60,032 nt of DNA, from positions 1 to 60,032 of the forward strand of contig NZ_JACGAG010000014.1 of NCBI RefSeq assembly GCF_014050525.1. Reading direction: 5' to 3'. Of the stretch, positions 1 to 9,125 are shown piece after piece; within the stretch, counting starts at the first letter, position 1, and every line of letters starts with the position of its first letter. Under the pieces are notes generated by a model. That model ran no database searches and had not been told where the DNA came from. It saw only the letters and a list, made by a program, of their open reading frames with translations. The position numbers and the translations under genes were made by a program. Source of the stretch: Clostridium sp. cel8 (GTDB lineage: Bacteria > Bacillota > Clostridia > Clostridiales > Clostridiaceae).

Positions 1-70
<70 letters not shown>

Positions 71-162
71 AAAGTTTCCTTTTTTTAAAAGTTTCCTTTG
101 CTCATTTAAAATTAATACAAAGAATTGCTGGTTTATTTATATAAGCTTTCACTTATTTATGC

Positions 163-184
163 TCTGTTTAATTTTCAAGGATCA
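163..184 (-). promoter_or_regulatory. boxA-like element in the rRNA leader
   Basis: On the minus strand the leader contains TGATCCTTGAAAATTAAACA. This resembles the boxA-type antitermination sequence that precedes 16S rRNA in Firmicutes (TGCTCTTTGAAAACT in many species). It lies between promoter P2 and the 16S 5' end. Assignment is by similarity and position only. Confidence 0.5.
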
Positions 185-217
185 TTTTTTCTTGCCATCT
201 CTTAAGACAGCTTTTAT

Positions 218-246
218 ATTCTATCATCTTATTTTGCATTTGTCAA
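218..246 (-). promoter_or_regulatory. rRNA promoter P2
   Basis: On the minus strand there is TTGACA (241-246), a 17-base spacer and TAGAAT (218-223), close to the vegetative sigma consensus. It lies about 150 bases upstream of the 16S 5' end, as expected for an rRNA operon promoter. The 71-471 gap holds this promoter, P1 and the leader; no gene is supported there. Confidence 0.8.
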
Positions 247-334
247 CATTTTTTTATCTTTTTTTAAATGCTGATTTACATTGCTTTGTCGTCCTGCTTG
301 GATTGTATTGCTCCCCTTCAAGACAACGAAATTC

Positions 335-363
335 ATTATATCACAGACTCACACATATCAAAA
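335..363 (-). promoter_or_regulatory. candidate rRNA promoter P1
   Basis: On the minus strand there is TATAAT (335-340) with a weak -35 TTTTGA (358-363) at 17 bases. It lies upstream of P2, which would give the tandem promoter arrangement common in rRNA operons. The poor -35 makes it less sure than P2. Confidence 0.5.
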
Positions 364-471
364 TTTTAAATTTTATATTTGACAAATTTATATAAAAATA
401 TCTCTTATATACTATATAATACTTTATTATTTACATATTGATACACCAGGTAATGTTTATTTATAAAATAC

Positions 472-1419
472 TTACATTTTAGAATTAATCTTATAAAATG
501 TAATATGATCTCTCCATTTTCCATTAATAAATAAGTAACTTTTATTTAACCCCAATTTATTAAAACCACAGGATTCTAACACAGCTTGGGATCTAAAATT
601 ATCTACAAGAGTAGATGCTTCTAACCTATGTAAATTCATTTCTTCAAAAGCATAGTTTACAACAAGACCTAAAGCTTCTTTCATATATCCTTTACCTTGT
701 TCATCTTCATCTATAGAATATCCAACAAATGCACTTTTAAAAATACCAGTTACTACATTAGACATTTGTATTTTACCAATTAATTTAGAATTTTTATATA
801 TTCCAAAATTTAAGCTCTTTCCATTTAAGAAATCTTTATAATCTTCAATTAAATTCTTTTTCTGTACATTAAATGTATAAAACTCTTCTTCACGCTTAGG
901 TTCAAATTTACTAAGATATTCTCTATTTTTTATATAATATTTAAGTAAGTCATTAGTATCACTTGGTGTAAGCAACTTTATATTAATATTCTTTCCATTT
1001 ATATGCAATCCTTTATTTATAGTTATATTTTTAAATTCATTAAAATCAATACCAAACAGTATTTCATTTTTATATTTTGATTTATTTTTTATACTATTTG
1101 ATATGATACCTTCAAATTTAAATCCTGAATCGATAAAAGCATCCATATTTATATCATCATCTACTAATATATTAATTTTATTTAAGCTCATATTTTGAAA
1201 TAAACTTTTAGTTAATACCTCAAGTGACTCTCTTAATAACTTATAACTTCTATCACCTGATTTATAAAATTTCATTCTAAGCATAGTATATTTATTTATT
1301 TTTGAAAAATCTAATGTAAAAACTCTACCTATAGTTATACCTAAATTATCTCTTATAATGTATTCACTTGAACTTCCTTTTACCAAATCAATCATAACAG
1401 CCTGTGTATTTTCCATCAA
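472..1419 (-). CDS. GNAT-family N-acetyltransferase, RimJ/RimL type, two-domain
   Basis: About 315 residues. The C-terminal half, roughly residues 140-312, is a recognisable RimJ/RimL-like acetyl-CoA-dependent acetyltransferase. It has the acetyl-CoA pyrophosphate-binding motif EDEQGKGYMKEAL, followed by the family pattern NLHRLEAST and NFRSQAVLESCGF. The first 130 residues look like a degenerate GNAT-like domain without a clear Q/RxxGxG/A motif. The substrate (protein N-terminus, antibiotic or metabolite) cannot be told. A TTG at 1419 is well spaced from a GGTGG ribosome binding site, and the ATG directly after it (1416) is equally possible. The gene stands alone, with an A+T-rich gap on each side. 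Confidence 0.85.
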   Translation of the reverse strand: MMENTQAVMIDLVKGSSSEYIIRDNLGITIGRVFTLDFSKINKYTMLRMKFYKSGDRSYKLLRESLEVLTKSLFQNMSLNKINILVDDDINMDAFIDSGFKFEGIISNSIKNKSKYKNEILFGIDFNEFKNITINKGLHINGKNINIKLLTPSDTNDLLKYYIKNREYLSKFEPKREEEFYTFNVQKKNLIEDYKDFLNGKSLNFGIYKNSKLIGKIQMSNVVTGIFKSAFVGYSIDEDEQGKGYMKEALGLVVNYAFEEMNLHRLEASTLVDNFRSQAVLESCGFNKLGLNKSYLFINGKWRDHITFYKINSKM

Positions 1420-1535
1420 TACTTACACCACCTATAAATATTTCTATGCATTTGAAAATATACTATAATATATAAACAAATATATTATAGCATAAAAGAA
1501 ACAATAGGAATGATCAGCCATTATTAAAATAGATA

Positions 1536-2216
1536 TTAGTTTTTCTTAATTATTCTAATACCATTTGTACTAGCAACTAATACTCTGCTAACCACACCTA
1601 CAAATAATGAAGTATCAATAACCCCACTTATATCTTTTAAATTTTTCTCCAATTTTTTAATATCTGTAACATTTTCAAAAGTTACATCTATTAAGAAATT
1701 TCCATTATCACTTACTGTAAATCCATCTTTTATAGAACTTTTTCTAATTTTAGGTATTCCTCCTAATTTTTTAACTACTCTTTCAACATATTTTAGAGAA
1801 TCTCTTAAAATTTCAAGTACCACAGGCTTTTTAAATGTTAATGAATCTGAAACTTTATCCTCATCTACAAGCAATATATACTGATCTGCTATATTTGCAA
1901 TTAATTTCTCAGTTGTATGAATTCCACCACCACTTTTTAATGCATTGAGATTCAAATCAACCTCATCGCATCCATCGAATGCCACTGATATTCTGTCTAC
2001 AGCACATGTATGAAGAACTTCTAGACCTTTTTCTATACATAACATTTTTGTCTGAATCGATGGTGTAACTATTTTAACATTAAGATTTTTATCTTCTATT
2101 ATATAATCTATCATGTATGCAATAGTTCTTCCTCCGCCAAGTCCAATTACAGTATTATTTTTTATATATTTTAATGCCTCTTTTGCACAAGCCTTCTTTA
2201 AATTATTAGTATCCAT
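1536..2216 (-). CDS. rpiA: ribose-5-phosphate isomerase A
   Basis: 226 residues, the usual length for RpiA, which interconverts ribose 5-phosphate and ribulose 5-phosphate in the non-oxidative pentose phosphate pathway. Family motifs are in order: GLGGGRTIAYMI (phosphate-binding loop), VTPSIQTKML, DGCDEVD (catalytic Asp region) and KSGGGIHTTEKLIA, which carries the lysine equivalent of the GGGGALTREK motif. The ATG follows an AGGAGG site. The gene is separated from the upstream oxidoreductase by a strong terminator (2264-2309), so it is probably transcribed on its own. Sequence divergence from the E. coli type is moderate, but the assignment is firm at family level. Confidence 0.9.
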   Translation of the reverse strand: MDTNNLKKACAKEALKYIKNNTVIGLGGGRTIAYMIDYIIEDKNLNVKIVTPSIQTKMLCIEKGLEVLHTCAVDRISVAFDGCDEVDLNLNALKSGGGIHTTEKLIANIADQYILLVDEDKVSDSLTFKKPVVLEILRDSLKYVERVVKKLGGIPKIRKSSIKDGFTVSDNGNFLIDVTFENVTDIKKLEKNLKDISGVIDTSLFVGVVSRVLVASTNGIRIIKKN

Positions 2217-2263
2217 TTTGTTATCCTCCTTAAATATTGACTACTTTATAAAAACTACATAAA

Positions 2264-2309
2264 AGGCCTGTCACATTAGCATAAAAAAATTTGCTAATGC
2301 AACAGCCCC
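2264..2309 (-). terminator. rho-independent terminator after the Gfo/Idh/MocA gene
   Basis: On the minus strand, a long imperfect stem (GGCTGT..GCATTAGCA paired with TGCTAATG..ACAGGCC) closes an A/T loop and is followed by TTTTATG. It lies just downstream of the oxidoreductase stop codon. Confidence 0.75.
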
Positions 2310-2330
2310 AATACTAAATACAGCTATAAT

Positions 2331-3302
2331 TTATTCAAATGGATATACGAATCCCCATTGATTTCTTATTTCACTTAATAGATGAGTTACGTCTATTGAT
2401 AAATTAAGTTGTTCATCACCAGTTTTATTCATAATATACTCTTGCATATCCTGTACTTCATAATTAAGAGCCTTCTCTGTTTCTCCTAAATGAAGTTCTT
2501 CAGTTCTTCCATCTTCTGTATAAGTGATAGTAGCCTTATCTGCTCTTGGATAGTTATTAACTTCAATGTATCCTAATTCTCCAGCAACAACTCCACGTTT
2601 TGGTTGCTTTGCTCTCATAGTTAAAGCCATTACCGCCATTTGATCACAGTCATTTTTCATAATTATACCGGATTGTTCATCCACTCCAGTTTCGAAATAT
2701 TTAGCAGTTGTAAGTATAACATTTGGCTTACTCTCCATAAAGTATCTTGCAAATGAGGTTGCATATACACCTATATCCAAAAGAGCTCCTCCTGCTAGCT
2801 CTTTGCTAAAGAAACGGTTTTTTACATCATATTTTTTACAACTTCCAAAATTAACTTGAACCATCTTTACGTTACCTATAGCTCCAGAATTAACTATTTC
2901 TCTTAATTTTTTATATAAAGGCATGTGGTACATTGTCATTCCTTCTTGAACAACTAAATTCTTTTCTTTTGCAATGCTAACTACTTCATCTAATTGTTTT
3001 GCATTTACTGTAATTGCCTTTTCACAAAGTACATGTTTCCCGTTTTTTACTGCCTTTAATAAATATTCATAATGTACATTATGAGGTGTTGAAATATATA
3101 CTATATCTACATTAGGATCTTTGATCATAGCATCACAATCACTATAAACATTTTTAACATTAAATTCTTTAGCAAATTGTTGAGCTTTAGGCAAATTTAT
3201 ATTACCTGCAGCATAAATCTCACCATTTACCTCATTTAATGCAGTTGCCATTTCTCTTGCTATAGTACCAGTCCCTAAAATAGCCCAATTATATTTTTTC
3301 AT
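2331..3302 (-). CDS. Gfo/Idh/MocA family NAD(P)-dependent oxidoreductase
   Basis: 323 residues. The N-terminal Rossmann fold shows WAILGTGTIAREMATAL at residues 5-21. The family motif EKAITVN (equivalent of EKP) at about residue 95 carries the conserved lysine, and the C-terminal domain is the dimeric beta-sheet domain typical of sugar and cyclitol dehydrogenases. Members oxidise or reduce sugars, inositols or trans-dihydrodiols; the substrate here is unknown. It lies 34 bases after the RpiR-type regulator gene in the same direction, so the two probably form one unit and the regulator probably senses a sugar phosphate. A strong terminator follows. Confidence 0.85.
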   Translation of the reverse strand: MKKYNWAILGTGTIAREMATALNEVNGEIYAAGNINLPKAQQFAKEFNVKNVYSDCDAMIKDPNVDIVYISTPHNVHYEYLLKAVKNGKHVLCEKAITVNAKQLDEVVSIAKEKNLVVQEGMTMYHMPLYKKLREIVNSGAIGNVKMVQVNFGSCKKYDVKNRFFSKELAGGALLDIGVYATSFARYFMESKPNVILTTAKYFETGVDEQSGIIMKNDCDQMAVMALTMRAKQPKRGVVAGELGYIEVNNYPRADKATITYTEDGRTEELHLGETEKALNYEVQDMQEYIMNKTGDEQLNLSIDVTHLLSEIRNQWGFVYPFE

Positions 3303-3336
3303 ATTAAATTCCTCTCCTTATAATTAAATAATATTT

Positions 3337-4191
3337 TTAGAATTTATCATCAGCTATAGATTGTTCATGTCTGCTAATATTTTCATATACATCTTTTTTC
3401 CCTACAGTTAGAAATAAATATAAAATCTCAATTACTACAGAAGCAGATACTCTAGAAAAGTAATATTCATCTAAAAACAATTTTTCTCTTGTGGCAGTTA
3501 TAATATGATAGTTACTAGAAATTGCAAGAGGAGAATATTCATTATTAGTAATGGAGATAGTAGTTGCCCCCTTACTCTTTGCAACCTCAACTACATCTAT
3601 TAACCTTTTTGATTCTCCTGAATTAGATATTGCAATTACAACATCTTTTTCTGTTAAGTTATATGTATATGCTATTTGAGTTTGCCAAATAGTATATGAC
3701 ACTGCTGGAATACCAATTTGATTAAACTTATATGCACCATCTAAAGCAACTGGAATTGTGTTACTAACTGCAGCAAATTGAACAGATTTAGCATTTCTAA
3801 GTAAATCTAATATCTCTTTAAATTCTTTTTCATCTATCATTTGCACAGTCTGTTTTATCTCTTCTATTTTATTAGCTAAAATATTTTGTAGAGATTGTCT
3901 AATATTAGATTCATCAATGTCATTAGATACAGGTACTGGATTTTCATTTGATTCTACCATTTCTTTTGCTAGACTTATCTTCAAATGATGAAATCCTTTC
4001 ATATGACATTTCTTGCAAAATCTTGAAACTGTTGCTTCGCTGCTACCACTTTTAGAAGCTAATTCTGAAATTGTCATATCTATAACTTTTTCCTTGTTAT
4101 TTATAATGTACTTTGCTATCTTTTTTTCTGCTTCAAAAAGACTATCATACACTGAAAGAATCATATCTAATACAGTTTTATTATTTTCCAC
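3337..4191 (-). CDS. RpiR/MurR family transcriptional regulator (HTH plus SIS domain)
   Basis: About 284 residues from the GTG chosen here. The N-terminal helix-turn-helix has the family pattern TISELASKSGSSEATVSRFC, and the C-terminal sugar isomerase (SIS) domain, about residues 115-255, contains VIAISNSGESKRLIDV. RpiR proteins bind phosphosugars through the SIS domain and repress or activate sugar genes. The GTG at 4191 lies nine bases after an AGGAG site. The ATG at 4233 would add 14 residues and has no good ribosome binding site. The next gene, an oxidoreductase, is the probable target. Confidence 0.88.
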   Translation of the reverse strand: MENNKTVLDMILSVYDSLFEAEKKIAKYIINNKEKVIDMTISELASKSGSSEATVSRFCKKCHMKGFHHLKISLAKEMVESNENPVPVSNDIDESNIRQSLQNILANKIEEIKQTVQMIDEKEFKEILDLLRNAKSVQFAAVSNTIPVALDGAYKFNQIGIPAVSYTIWQTQIAYTYNLTEKDVVIAISNSGESKRLIDVVEVAKSKGATTISITNNEYSPLAISSNYHIITATREKLFLDEYYFSRVSASVVIEILYLFLTVGKKDVYENISRHEQSIADDKF

Positions 4192-4336
4192 ATATTCTAT
4201 CTCCTTTATCAAAAGAGTTTCTTGATAAAACATTTCTTAATTTCTATCTTTACTATATTATGATATATTAATTTTGTCAATATTTATTTCATGAAATTTA
4301 TTTTCTTATACTTTTATATAAATTTCAACATAAAAA

Positions 4337-4393
4337 AGCATAAATTCGAATTGCTAAAATCTTTTTAAGGATTTTGCTTTTCTCCTTTATGCT
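4337..4393 (-). terminator. rho-independent terminator of the serine operon
   Basis: On the minus strand, AGCATAAA pairs with TTTATGCT around an inner stem (AAAATC/GATTTT) and is followed by TTTTTT. It lies directly after the DUF1015 stop codon. Confidence 0.7.
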
Positions 4394-4410
4394 TTCTATT
4401 ATTTCATTTT

Positions 4411-5658
4411 TTACCCCAATTTATGAACAAACAACCCGCTTCTTAGTTTAGGTTCAAACCATGTGGATTTAGGTGGCATAACTTTTCCCTCATCTGCAAT
4501 TTTCATAAGTTCTTCTAATGTAACTGGATACATTGAAAATGCCACTTTATATTCACCAGAGTCAACCTTTCTTTCAAGTTCTTTAAGTCCTCTTATTCCT
4601 CCTATAAAATCAATTCTACTATCTTGTCTTGGATCTTTTATACCCAAAACAGGTTCCAACAAATTATCTTGAAGAATTGATACATCTAAACTTGAAACTA
4701 CATCTTTACTGTTATAACTATTTTCCTTTGCTTTAAGCACATACCACTTTCCATCTAAATACATGCCATATGTGTGTTCCTTGCAAGGTTTAAATTGTCC
4801 TTCTTCCTCATATAAAGAAACTTCAAATTTTTCTCTAATTTTATTAAAATAATCTTTTGTATCAAGTCCATTTAAATCCTTAACTACTCTATTATAATCT
4901 ATAATGCGCAAATCAGAGTCTGGAAATACTACAGATAAGAAAAAGTTAAATTCTTCATTACCATTATAATTAACTTTTTCTTTCCTTCTTTTTAGTCCAA
5001 CCTTTACTGCAGATGCTGCTCTATGATGTCCATCAGCTATATAAAGACTATCTATATTTTTAAATGCATTTTGTATATCCAAAATAACATCATCATCATC
5101 TATAACCCATACTTTATGGAAAACTCCATCGTCAGCTTTAAAATCATATACTGGATCTTTTTTTATCCAACTATCTATAATATTATTAATTTCTTTATTA
5201 TTCCTATATGTCATAAAAATTGGTCCTGTATTAGCATTACAATAATCTACATGATTTATTCTATCAATTTCCTTATCTTGTCTTGTATTCTCGTGTTTCT
5301 TTATCTTATTATTCATGTATTCATCAATAGAAGTACATCCAACAATACCAGTTTGACTTTTGCCATTCATAGTCAATCTATATATATATAAACATGGCTT
5401 TTTATCTTCTATTAATACATTTTCCTCAATCATCTTATTAAGGTTTTCTCTTGCCTTTTCATATACTCTTTTATCATATATATCTATACTTTTATCCAAG
5501 TCAACTTCAGCCTTATCAACATGAAGAAATGAATATTTATTTCCCTTAACTTTTTCTCTTGCTTCAGAGCTGCTCATTACATCATATGGAAGAGCAGCAA
5601 CTTTACTTGCTAAATCATTTCTTGGTCTTATAGCTTTAAATGGTTTTATAATAGCCAT
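4411..5658 (-). CDS. DUF1015 family protein of the serine operon
   Basis: 415 residues from the ATG at 5658, which follows a GGAGG site by five bases; an in-frame TTG 12 bases upstream is less likely. The whole chain matches the DUF1015 family, with the N-terminal signature KPFKAIRPRNDLASKVAALPYDV and an internal ADGHHRAASA motif suggestive of a ParB-like or kinase-like fold. Its biochemical role is not settled. It is the last gene of an operon with a class-V aminotransferase and serA under a serine T-box. That position, common in clostridia, ties it to serine metabolism; a serine kinase or transfer function is only an inference. Confidence 0.88.
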   Translation of the reverse strand: MAIIKPFKAIRPRNDLASKVAALPYDVMSSSEAREKVKGNKYSFLHVDKAEVDLDKSIDIYDKRVYEKARENLNKMIEENVLIEDKKPCLYIYRLTMNGKSQTGIVGCTSIDEYMNNKIKKHENTRQDKEIDRINHVDYCNANTGPIFMTYRNNKEINNIIDSWIKKDPVYDFKADDGVFHKVWVIDDDDVILDIQNAFKNIDSLYIADGHHRAASAVKVGLKRRKEKVNYNGNEEFNFFLSVVFPDSDLRIIDYNRVVKDLNGLDTKDYFNKIREKFEVSLYEEEGQFKPCKEHTYGMYLDGKWYVLKAKENSYNSKDVVSSLDVSILQDNLLEPVLGIKDPRQDSRIDFIGGIRGLKELERKVDSGEYKVAFSMYPVTLEELMKIADEGKVMPPKSTWFEPKLRSGLFVHKLG

Positions 5659-5690
5659 ATTATCCTCCAATTATTTTCTATAAAATAACT

Positions 5691-6626
5691 TTATGCATTT
5701 ATAATTTTTTTATTTTCATAATTAAAAAATTTTTCAACTATATTAACTATTTCTAATCCTATTCTCTGTTGTGCTTCCTTTGTAGATCCTCCTATGTGCG
5801 GTGTAACAGATACTCTATCGTGATTTAACAATTCCTGATTTGGTTTTGGTTCATCACAAAATACATCAATTCCTGCTCCTGCAACTTTTCCAGAGTTAAG
5901 TGCATCTAACAATGCTTTTTCATCTACAACTCCTCCTCTTGCACAATTTATTAAATACACCCCATCTTTCATTATCTCAAATTGTTCTTTTCCAATCAGT
6001 GGTTTAGTATTTTTAGCAAATGGAATATGGACAGATATATAATCAGCCTTTTTTAGCAAATCATTAAAGTTATAGAAAGTATAGTCATTATATCCTTTAG
6101 CCTTACCAAGCTTATCATAGTAAACTACTTTCATTCCCATAGCTTTTGCTCTTTTTGCTACTTCCTTAGCTATTCTTCCAAATCCTATAAGTCCAAGTGT
6201 CTTTCCATATAATTCAACACCCTTATATTTTTTCTTTTCCCATTTTCCTTGCCTCATTGTAATATTAGCGGTATTTATAAATCTTGAAATTGTAAGCATA
6301 TGAGCCAAAGTCATTTCAGCAACAGATACAGTACTTGCATTAGGTGTGTTATTTACTTGTATACCATTTTCTCTAGCATATTCTACGTCTATATTATCAA
6401 GCCCTACTCCACCTCTTATTATCAATTTAAGTTTACCATTTTTTGCAATATCTATAAGTGGCTTTCTTATTTTAGTTGCAGACCTAACTACTATTACATC
6501 AAAATTCTTTATTTGCTCTTTCAATTCATCTTCTTCATAATGTTTATCCACAACTTCAAATCCATCTTCAACTAATTTATCTATAGCTATCCTTTCCATT
6601 CCATCACTTACTAATATTTTTATCAA
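5691..6626 (-). CDS. serA: D-3-phosphoglycerate dehydrogenase, short form
   Basis: 311 residues. It catalyses the first step of serine synthesis, oxidising 3-phosphoglycerate to 3-phosphohydroxypyruvate with NAD. The NAD-binding motif GLIGFGRIAKEVA is at about residues 145-157. The catalytic trio of the D-2-hydroxyacid dehydrogenases is present: Arg in NCARGGVVDE (about 229), Glu in DVFCDEP (about 258) and His in TPHIGGST (about 275). There is no C-terminal ACT or ASB regulatory domain, so feedback inhibition by serine through ACT is not expected; control is probably through the T-box. The start is a TTG eight bases after GGAGG. The neighbouring aminotransferase supports serine rather than another hydroxyacid. 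Confidence 0.9.
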   Translation of the reverse strand: MIKILVSDGMERIAIDKLVEDGFEVVDKHYEEDELKEQIKNFDVIVVRSATKIRKPLIDIAKNGKLKLIIRGGVGLDNIDVEYARENGIQVNNTPNASTVSVAEMTLAHMLTISRFINTANITMRQGKWEKKKYKGVELYGKTLGLIGFGRIAKEVAKRAKAMGMKVVYYDKLGKAKGYNDYTFYNFNDLLKKADYISVHIPFAKNTKPLIGKEQFEIMKDGVYLINCARGGVVDEKALLDALNSGKVAGAGIDVFCDEPKPNQELLNHDRVSVTPHIGGSTKEAQQRIGLEIVNIVEKFFNYENKKIINA

Positions 6627-6679
6627 TTTTGAAACCTCCTAAATAAATAAATATTTATAAAATTCAGATTAAATAAATT

Positions 6680-7750
6680 TTATAATTGTAGTATATCGTT
6701 TATGTTGTTTAAAAGTTCTTTTATGTCATCCAATGTAAGATCAGCCATATGAGCTATTCTAAATGCTTTGCCTTTTAATTTTCCATATCCATTTGATATT
6801 TGGAATCCTCTCTCTCCAAGCTGTTTATTCAAATCATTAATATCAATTCCTCTTGTATTTTTTATATTAGTTACAGTATTTGATAAATATCTCTCATCAG
6901 AATAAAGTGCAAAATATTTTCTTGCCCAAGCTCTAACATATTCAGCCATTTCTAAATGTCTTTTATATCTATTTTCAAGTCCTTCAGAAAGAATTTTATC
7001 AAGCTGATAATCAAGAGCAAACATATGAGAAAGCGATGGTGTTGATGGATATTGATAATCTTTTTTATGAATATAATTATATAAAGATAGTAGATCTAAA
7101 TAATATCCTCTAAACTTTACTTTCTTAGCTCTTTCAATTGCCTTCTTTGAAAAAGAACATATTGCCATTCCTGGTGGAAGCCCTATAGCTTTTTGTGTAG
7201 ATGTAAGACAAATATCAACTCCAAGTTTGTCTACTTCTATCTTAGTACCTCCCATAGAACTAACTGTATCAAGGCACCATACAACTTCTGGATATTTTTT
7301 TAATACCTTTGATATTTCCTCAACTGGATTCATAACTCCTGTAGAAGTTTCATTGTGTGTTATACAAAGCACATCATATTTACCTGTAGCTAGAACCTTA
7401 TCTATTCTATCAACATCAACAGCTTTTCCCCATTCTTCCTCAAACAAATCAGCAGGTACATTATTGCACTCTGCAATTTTATGCCATCTAGTTCCAAAAG
7501 CTCCTACCGAGAATACAGCTGCCCTTTTCACAGTACTACATCTTATAGCTGCTTCCATAAGACCTGTGCCTGAAGAAGTAGAAAGTAAAATTTCCTCCTT
7601 AGTATGAAACACTTTTCTTAGTTTATCACTAATATTTCTCTGAAGTTCAGAAGCTTCCTTACTTCTATGTCCTATCATAGGTGTAGCCATCTTTTGTAAT
7701 ACATCTTCTGATACTTCAACTGGTCCTGGTATAAATAACTTTTTATGCAT
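6680..7750 (-). CDS. serC: class-V aminotransferase acting as phosphoserine aminotransferase
   Basis: 356 residues, a PLP-dependent fold-type I class-V aminotransferase of the alanine-glyoxylate/serine-pyruvate branch. The beginning LFIPGPVEVSEDVLQ and SSGTGLMEAA, the PLP aspartate in WCLDTVSSMGG and the Schiff-base lysine in STQKAIGLPPG (about residue 187) are all present. It differs from the E. coli SerC family but resembles the enzymes that perform the SerC step in clostridia and archaea. It is first in the operon with serA and DUF1015, 54 bases before serA, behind a serine T-box. The operon makes the phosphoserine aminotransferase role likely. Serine-pyruvate or serine-glyoxylate transamination is the alternative. 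Confidence 0.82.
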   Translation of the reverse strand: MHKKLFIPGPVEVSEDVLQKMATPMIGHRSKEASELQRNISDKLRKVFHTKEEILLSTSSGTGLMEAAIRCSTVKRAAVFSVGAFGTRWHKIAECNNVPADLFEEEWGKAVDVDRIDKVLATGKYDVLCITHNETSTGVMNPVEEISKVLKKYPEVVWCLDTVSSMGGTKIEVDKLGVDICLTSTQKAIGLPPGMAICSFSKKAIERAKKVKFRGYYLDLLSLYNYIHKKDYQYPSTPSLSHMFALDYQLDKILSEGLENRYKRHLEMAEYVRAWARKYFALYSDERYLSNTVTNIKNTRGIDINDLNKQLGERGFQISNGYGKLKGKAFRIAHMADLTLDDIKELLNNINDILQL

Positions 7751-7870
7751 TTTTTTACCTCCAAAATAATTTACTTTAACTATGCGAAGTTATATATTGA
7801 TAAAGTCAAATTTACACAATAATCTGACTTTATAGTTTATACACTAAAATTAAAAGTATAAAAATAAAGT

Positions 7871-8141
7871 ATAAAAATAAAAACAACGCAAATCAATCTA
7901 TACAGGGACGATTGATTCGCGTTGCCACCCTAATTGATTGTAATTAAATCTAAATTACAACCCTCTCATATAAATAACGGACATACCGTATTACTCATCG
8001 TAATAATCCTCAAAGACGGATTCACTTAAAATAAAATTACCAGTTTGCACCAACCACCAGCTCTCTTAAATTCATTTTAAGTTACTATTCTTTTCATAGG
8101 ATATATTAAATTTTTAAATCTCAAATTTATTAGTAAGATTG
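7871..8141 (-). ncRNA. T-box leader (serine specific, UCC specifier)
   Basis: This untranslated leader precedes the serC-like gene. On the minus strand it shows the T-box core AGGGTGGCAACGCG (7918-7931). Upstream are stem I features, including the AGAGAGCTGGTGGTTGGTG region and a specifier loop GTGAATCCGTC. The codon in the specifier position is TCC (8020-8018), a serine codon. Uncharged tRNA-Ser would pair with the specifier and the T-box bulge and favour the antiterminator; charged tRNA leaves the terminator. A tRNA-Ser with anticodon GGA, the direct match, is encoded at 29890-29979. Confidence 0.93.
7873..7920 (-). terminator. T-box conditional terminator
   Basis: On the minus strand, GCGAATCAATC (7910-7920) pairs with GATTGATTTGC (7888-7898) and is followed by GTTGTTTTTATTTTT. 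The 5' arm overlaps the T-box core, so the terminator and the antiterminator exclude each other. Confidence 0.88.
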
Positions 8142-8147
8142 TATTTT

Positions 8148-8176
8148 ATTATAGAATTTCAATTTTAATATGTCAA
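8148..8176 (-). promoter_or_regulatory. promoter of the serine T-box operon
   Basis: On the minus strand there is TTGACA (8171-8176), a 17-base spacer and TATAAT (8148-8153), a perfect consensus promoter. The T-box leader begins just downstream, at about 8141. Confidence 0.9.
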
Positions 8177-8295
8177 TACTTTTTAAAATTTTTTTATATA
8201 TTTTTTTGTTAACAAACATTTACCATAAGACTATTTTACTTCTATTTAACAATAGTATATGTGTAACTATTAATAATGTTCATAAAAATATAATT

Positions 8296-9087
8296 TTATT
8301 TATGTATATCAAGTGACTTCATAATATCCTTTTGTGTTTGTTCTACACTTTTATTCTTATATGTTATTGCATTTATAGGACAAATATGAATACATCTCAT
8401 ACATAAAATACATTTACTATGGAATATAGCATGTCCATTTTCAAAAGTTATATTATTTTGTGGACAGTTCATAAGACATAGACCACACTTATTACAATCT
8501 TTTGTAGAAGCTATATTCTTAGATATTTTAGGAATACTCTTTCTAAAAAAATTACATAAAATCTTGCTAAATTGAAGTCTTAGTTCATTATTTGATTCAA
8601 TTATATATTTATTCTCTATAAAGTTTTTTACAATATATTGTATCTTTTTTTCAGCATTTGATAGTAAAATTTTAATACTATTCTTACTAGGTTTTTTACC
8701 TACTGAAAAATAATAATTATTGGGCATTTTTATACAAATTTGCTCAAGAACTTTATATCCTTTTTTTCTAAGACATTTTGACATAAACCGCGAACAGGCT
8801 GATGATTTTCCACCTTGTGTAGAGTATACTATAGCTTTAATATTTTTATCCTGAAATTTAAGTTTATTCAAAAAATCACACATAATCTTTGGTGGAAATT
8901 CTGCATGTACTGGTGAACCTACAACTATAAAATCACATTTTTTTGAAGCTTGATTTTTTACTTTTTCCTTATCCTCTATATTTATTAATTTTAAATCTAT
9001 GTTATATGATTTAAACGCAACTTTAAATTTATCTGCAACCCATTTAGTATTTCCAGTACCACTAAAATAATACAAAACACCATTCAT
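8296..9087 (-). CDS. EFR1-type flavodoxin/ferredoxin fusion protein
   Basis: 263 residues. The N-terminal flavodoxin-like domain begins with LYYFSGTGNTKWVADK, the FMN phosphate-binding loop. The C-terminal part carries two [4Fe-4S] ferredoxin motifs, CNKCGLCLMNC (about 193) and CILCMRCIHIC (about 230), each with a following Cys-Pro. Such fusions are predicted intracellular electron-transfer proteins in anaerobes, and their partners are mostly unknown. The gene begins at an ATG after GAGGGAG and lies 38 bases after the TIM-barrel gene in the same direction. Its end is close to the T-box promoter of the next operon. Confidence 0.85.
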   Translation of the reverse strand: MNGVLYYFSGTGNTKWVADKFKVAFKSYNIDLKLINIEDKEKVKNQASKKCDFIVVGSPVHAEFPPKIMCDFLNKLKFQDKNIKAIVYSTQGGKSSACSRFMSKCLRKKGYKVLEQICIKMPNNYYFSVGKKPSKNSIKILLSNAEKKIQYIVKNFIENKYIIESNNELRLQFSKILCNFFRKSIPKISKNIASTKDCNKCGLCLMNCPQNNITFENGHAIFHSKCILCMRCIHICPINAITYKNKSVEQTQKDIMKSLDIHK

Positions 9088-9125
9088 ACTAACTCCCTCT
9101 AATAACTAATTTATTTTAAAATAAA

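Noticed and set aside
159-395. 78-residue + strand frame in the rRNA leader
   Set aside because: The region is explained by rRNA promoters and leader on the other strand; the peptide is low in complexity.
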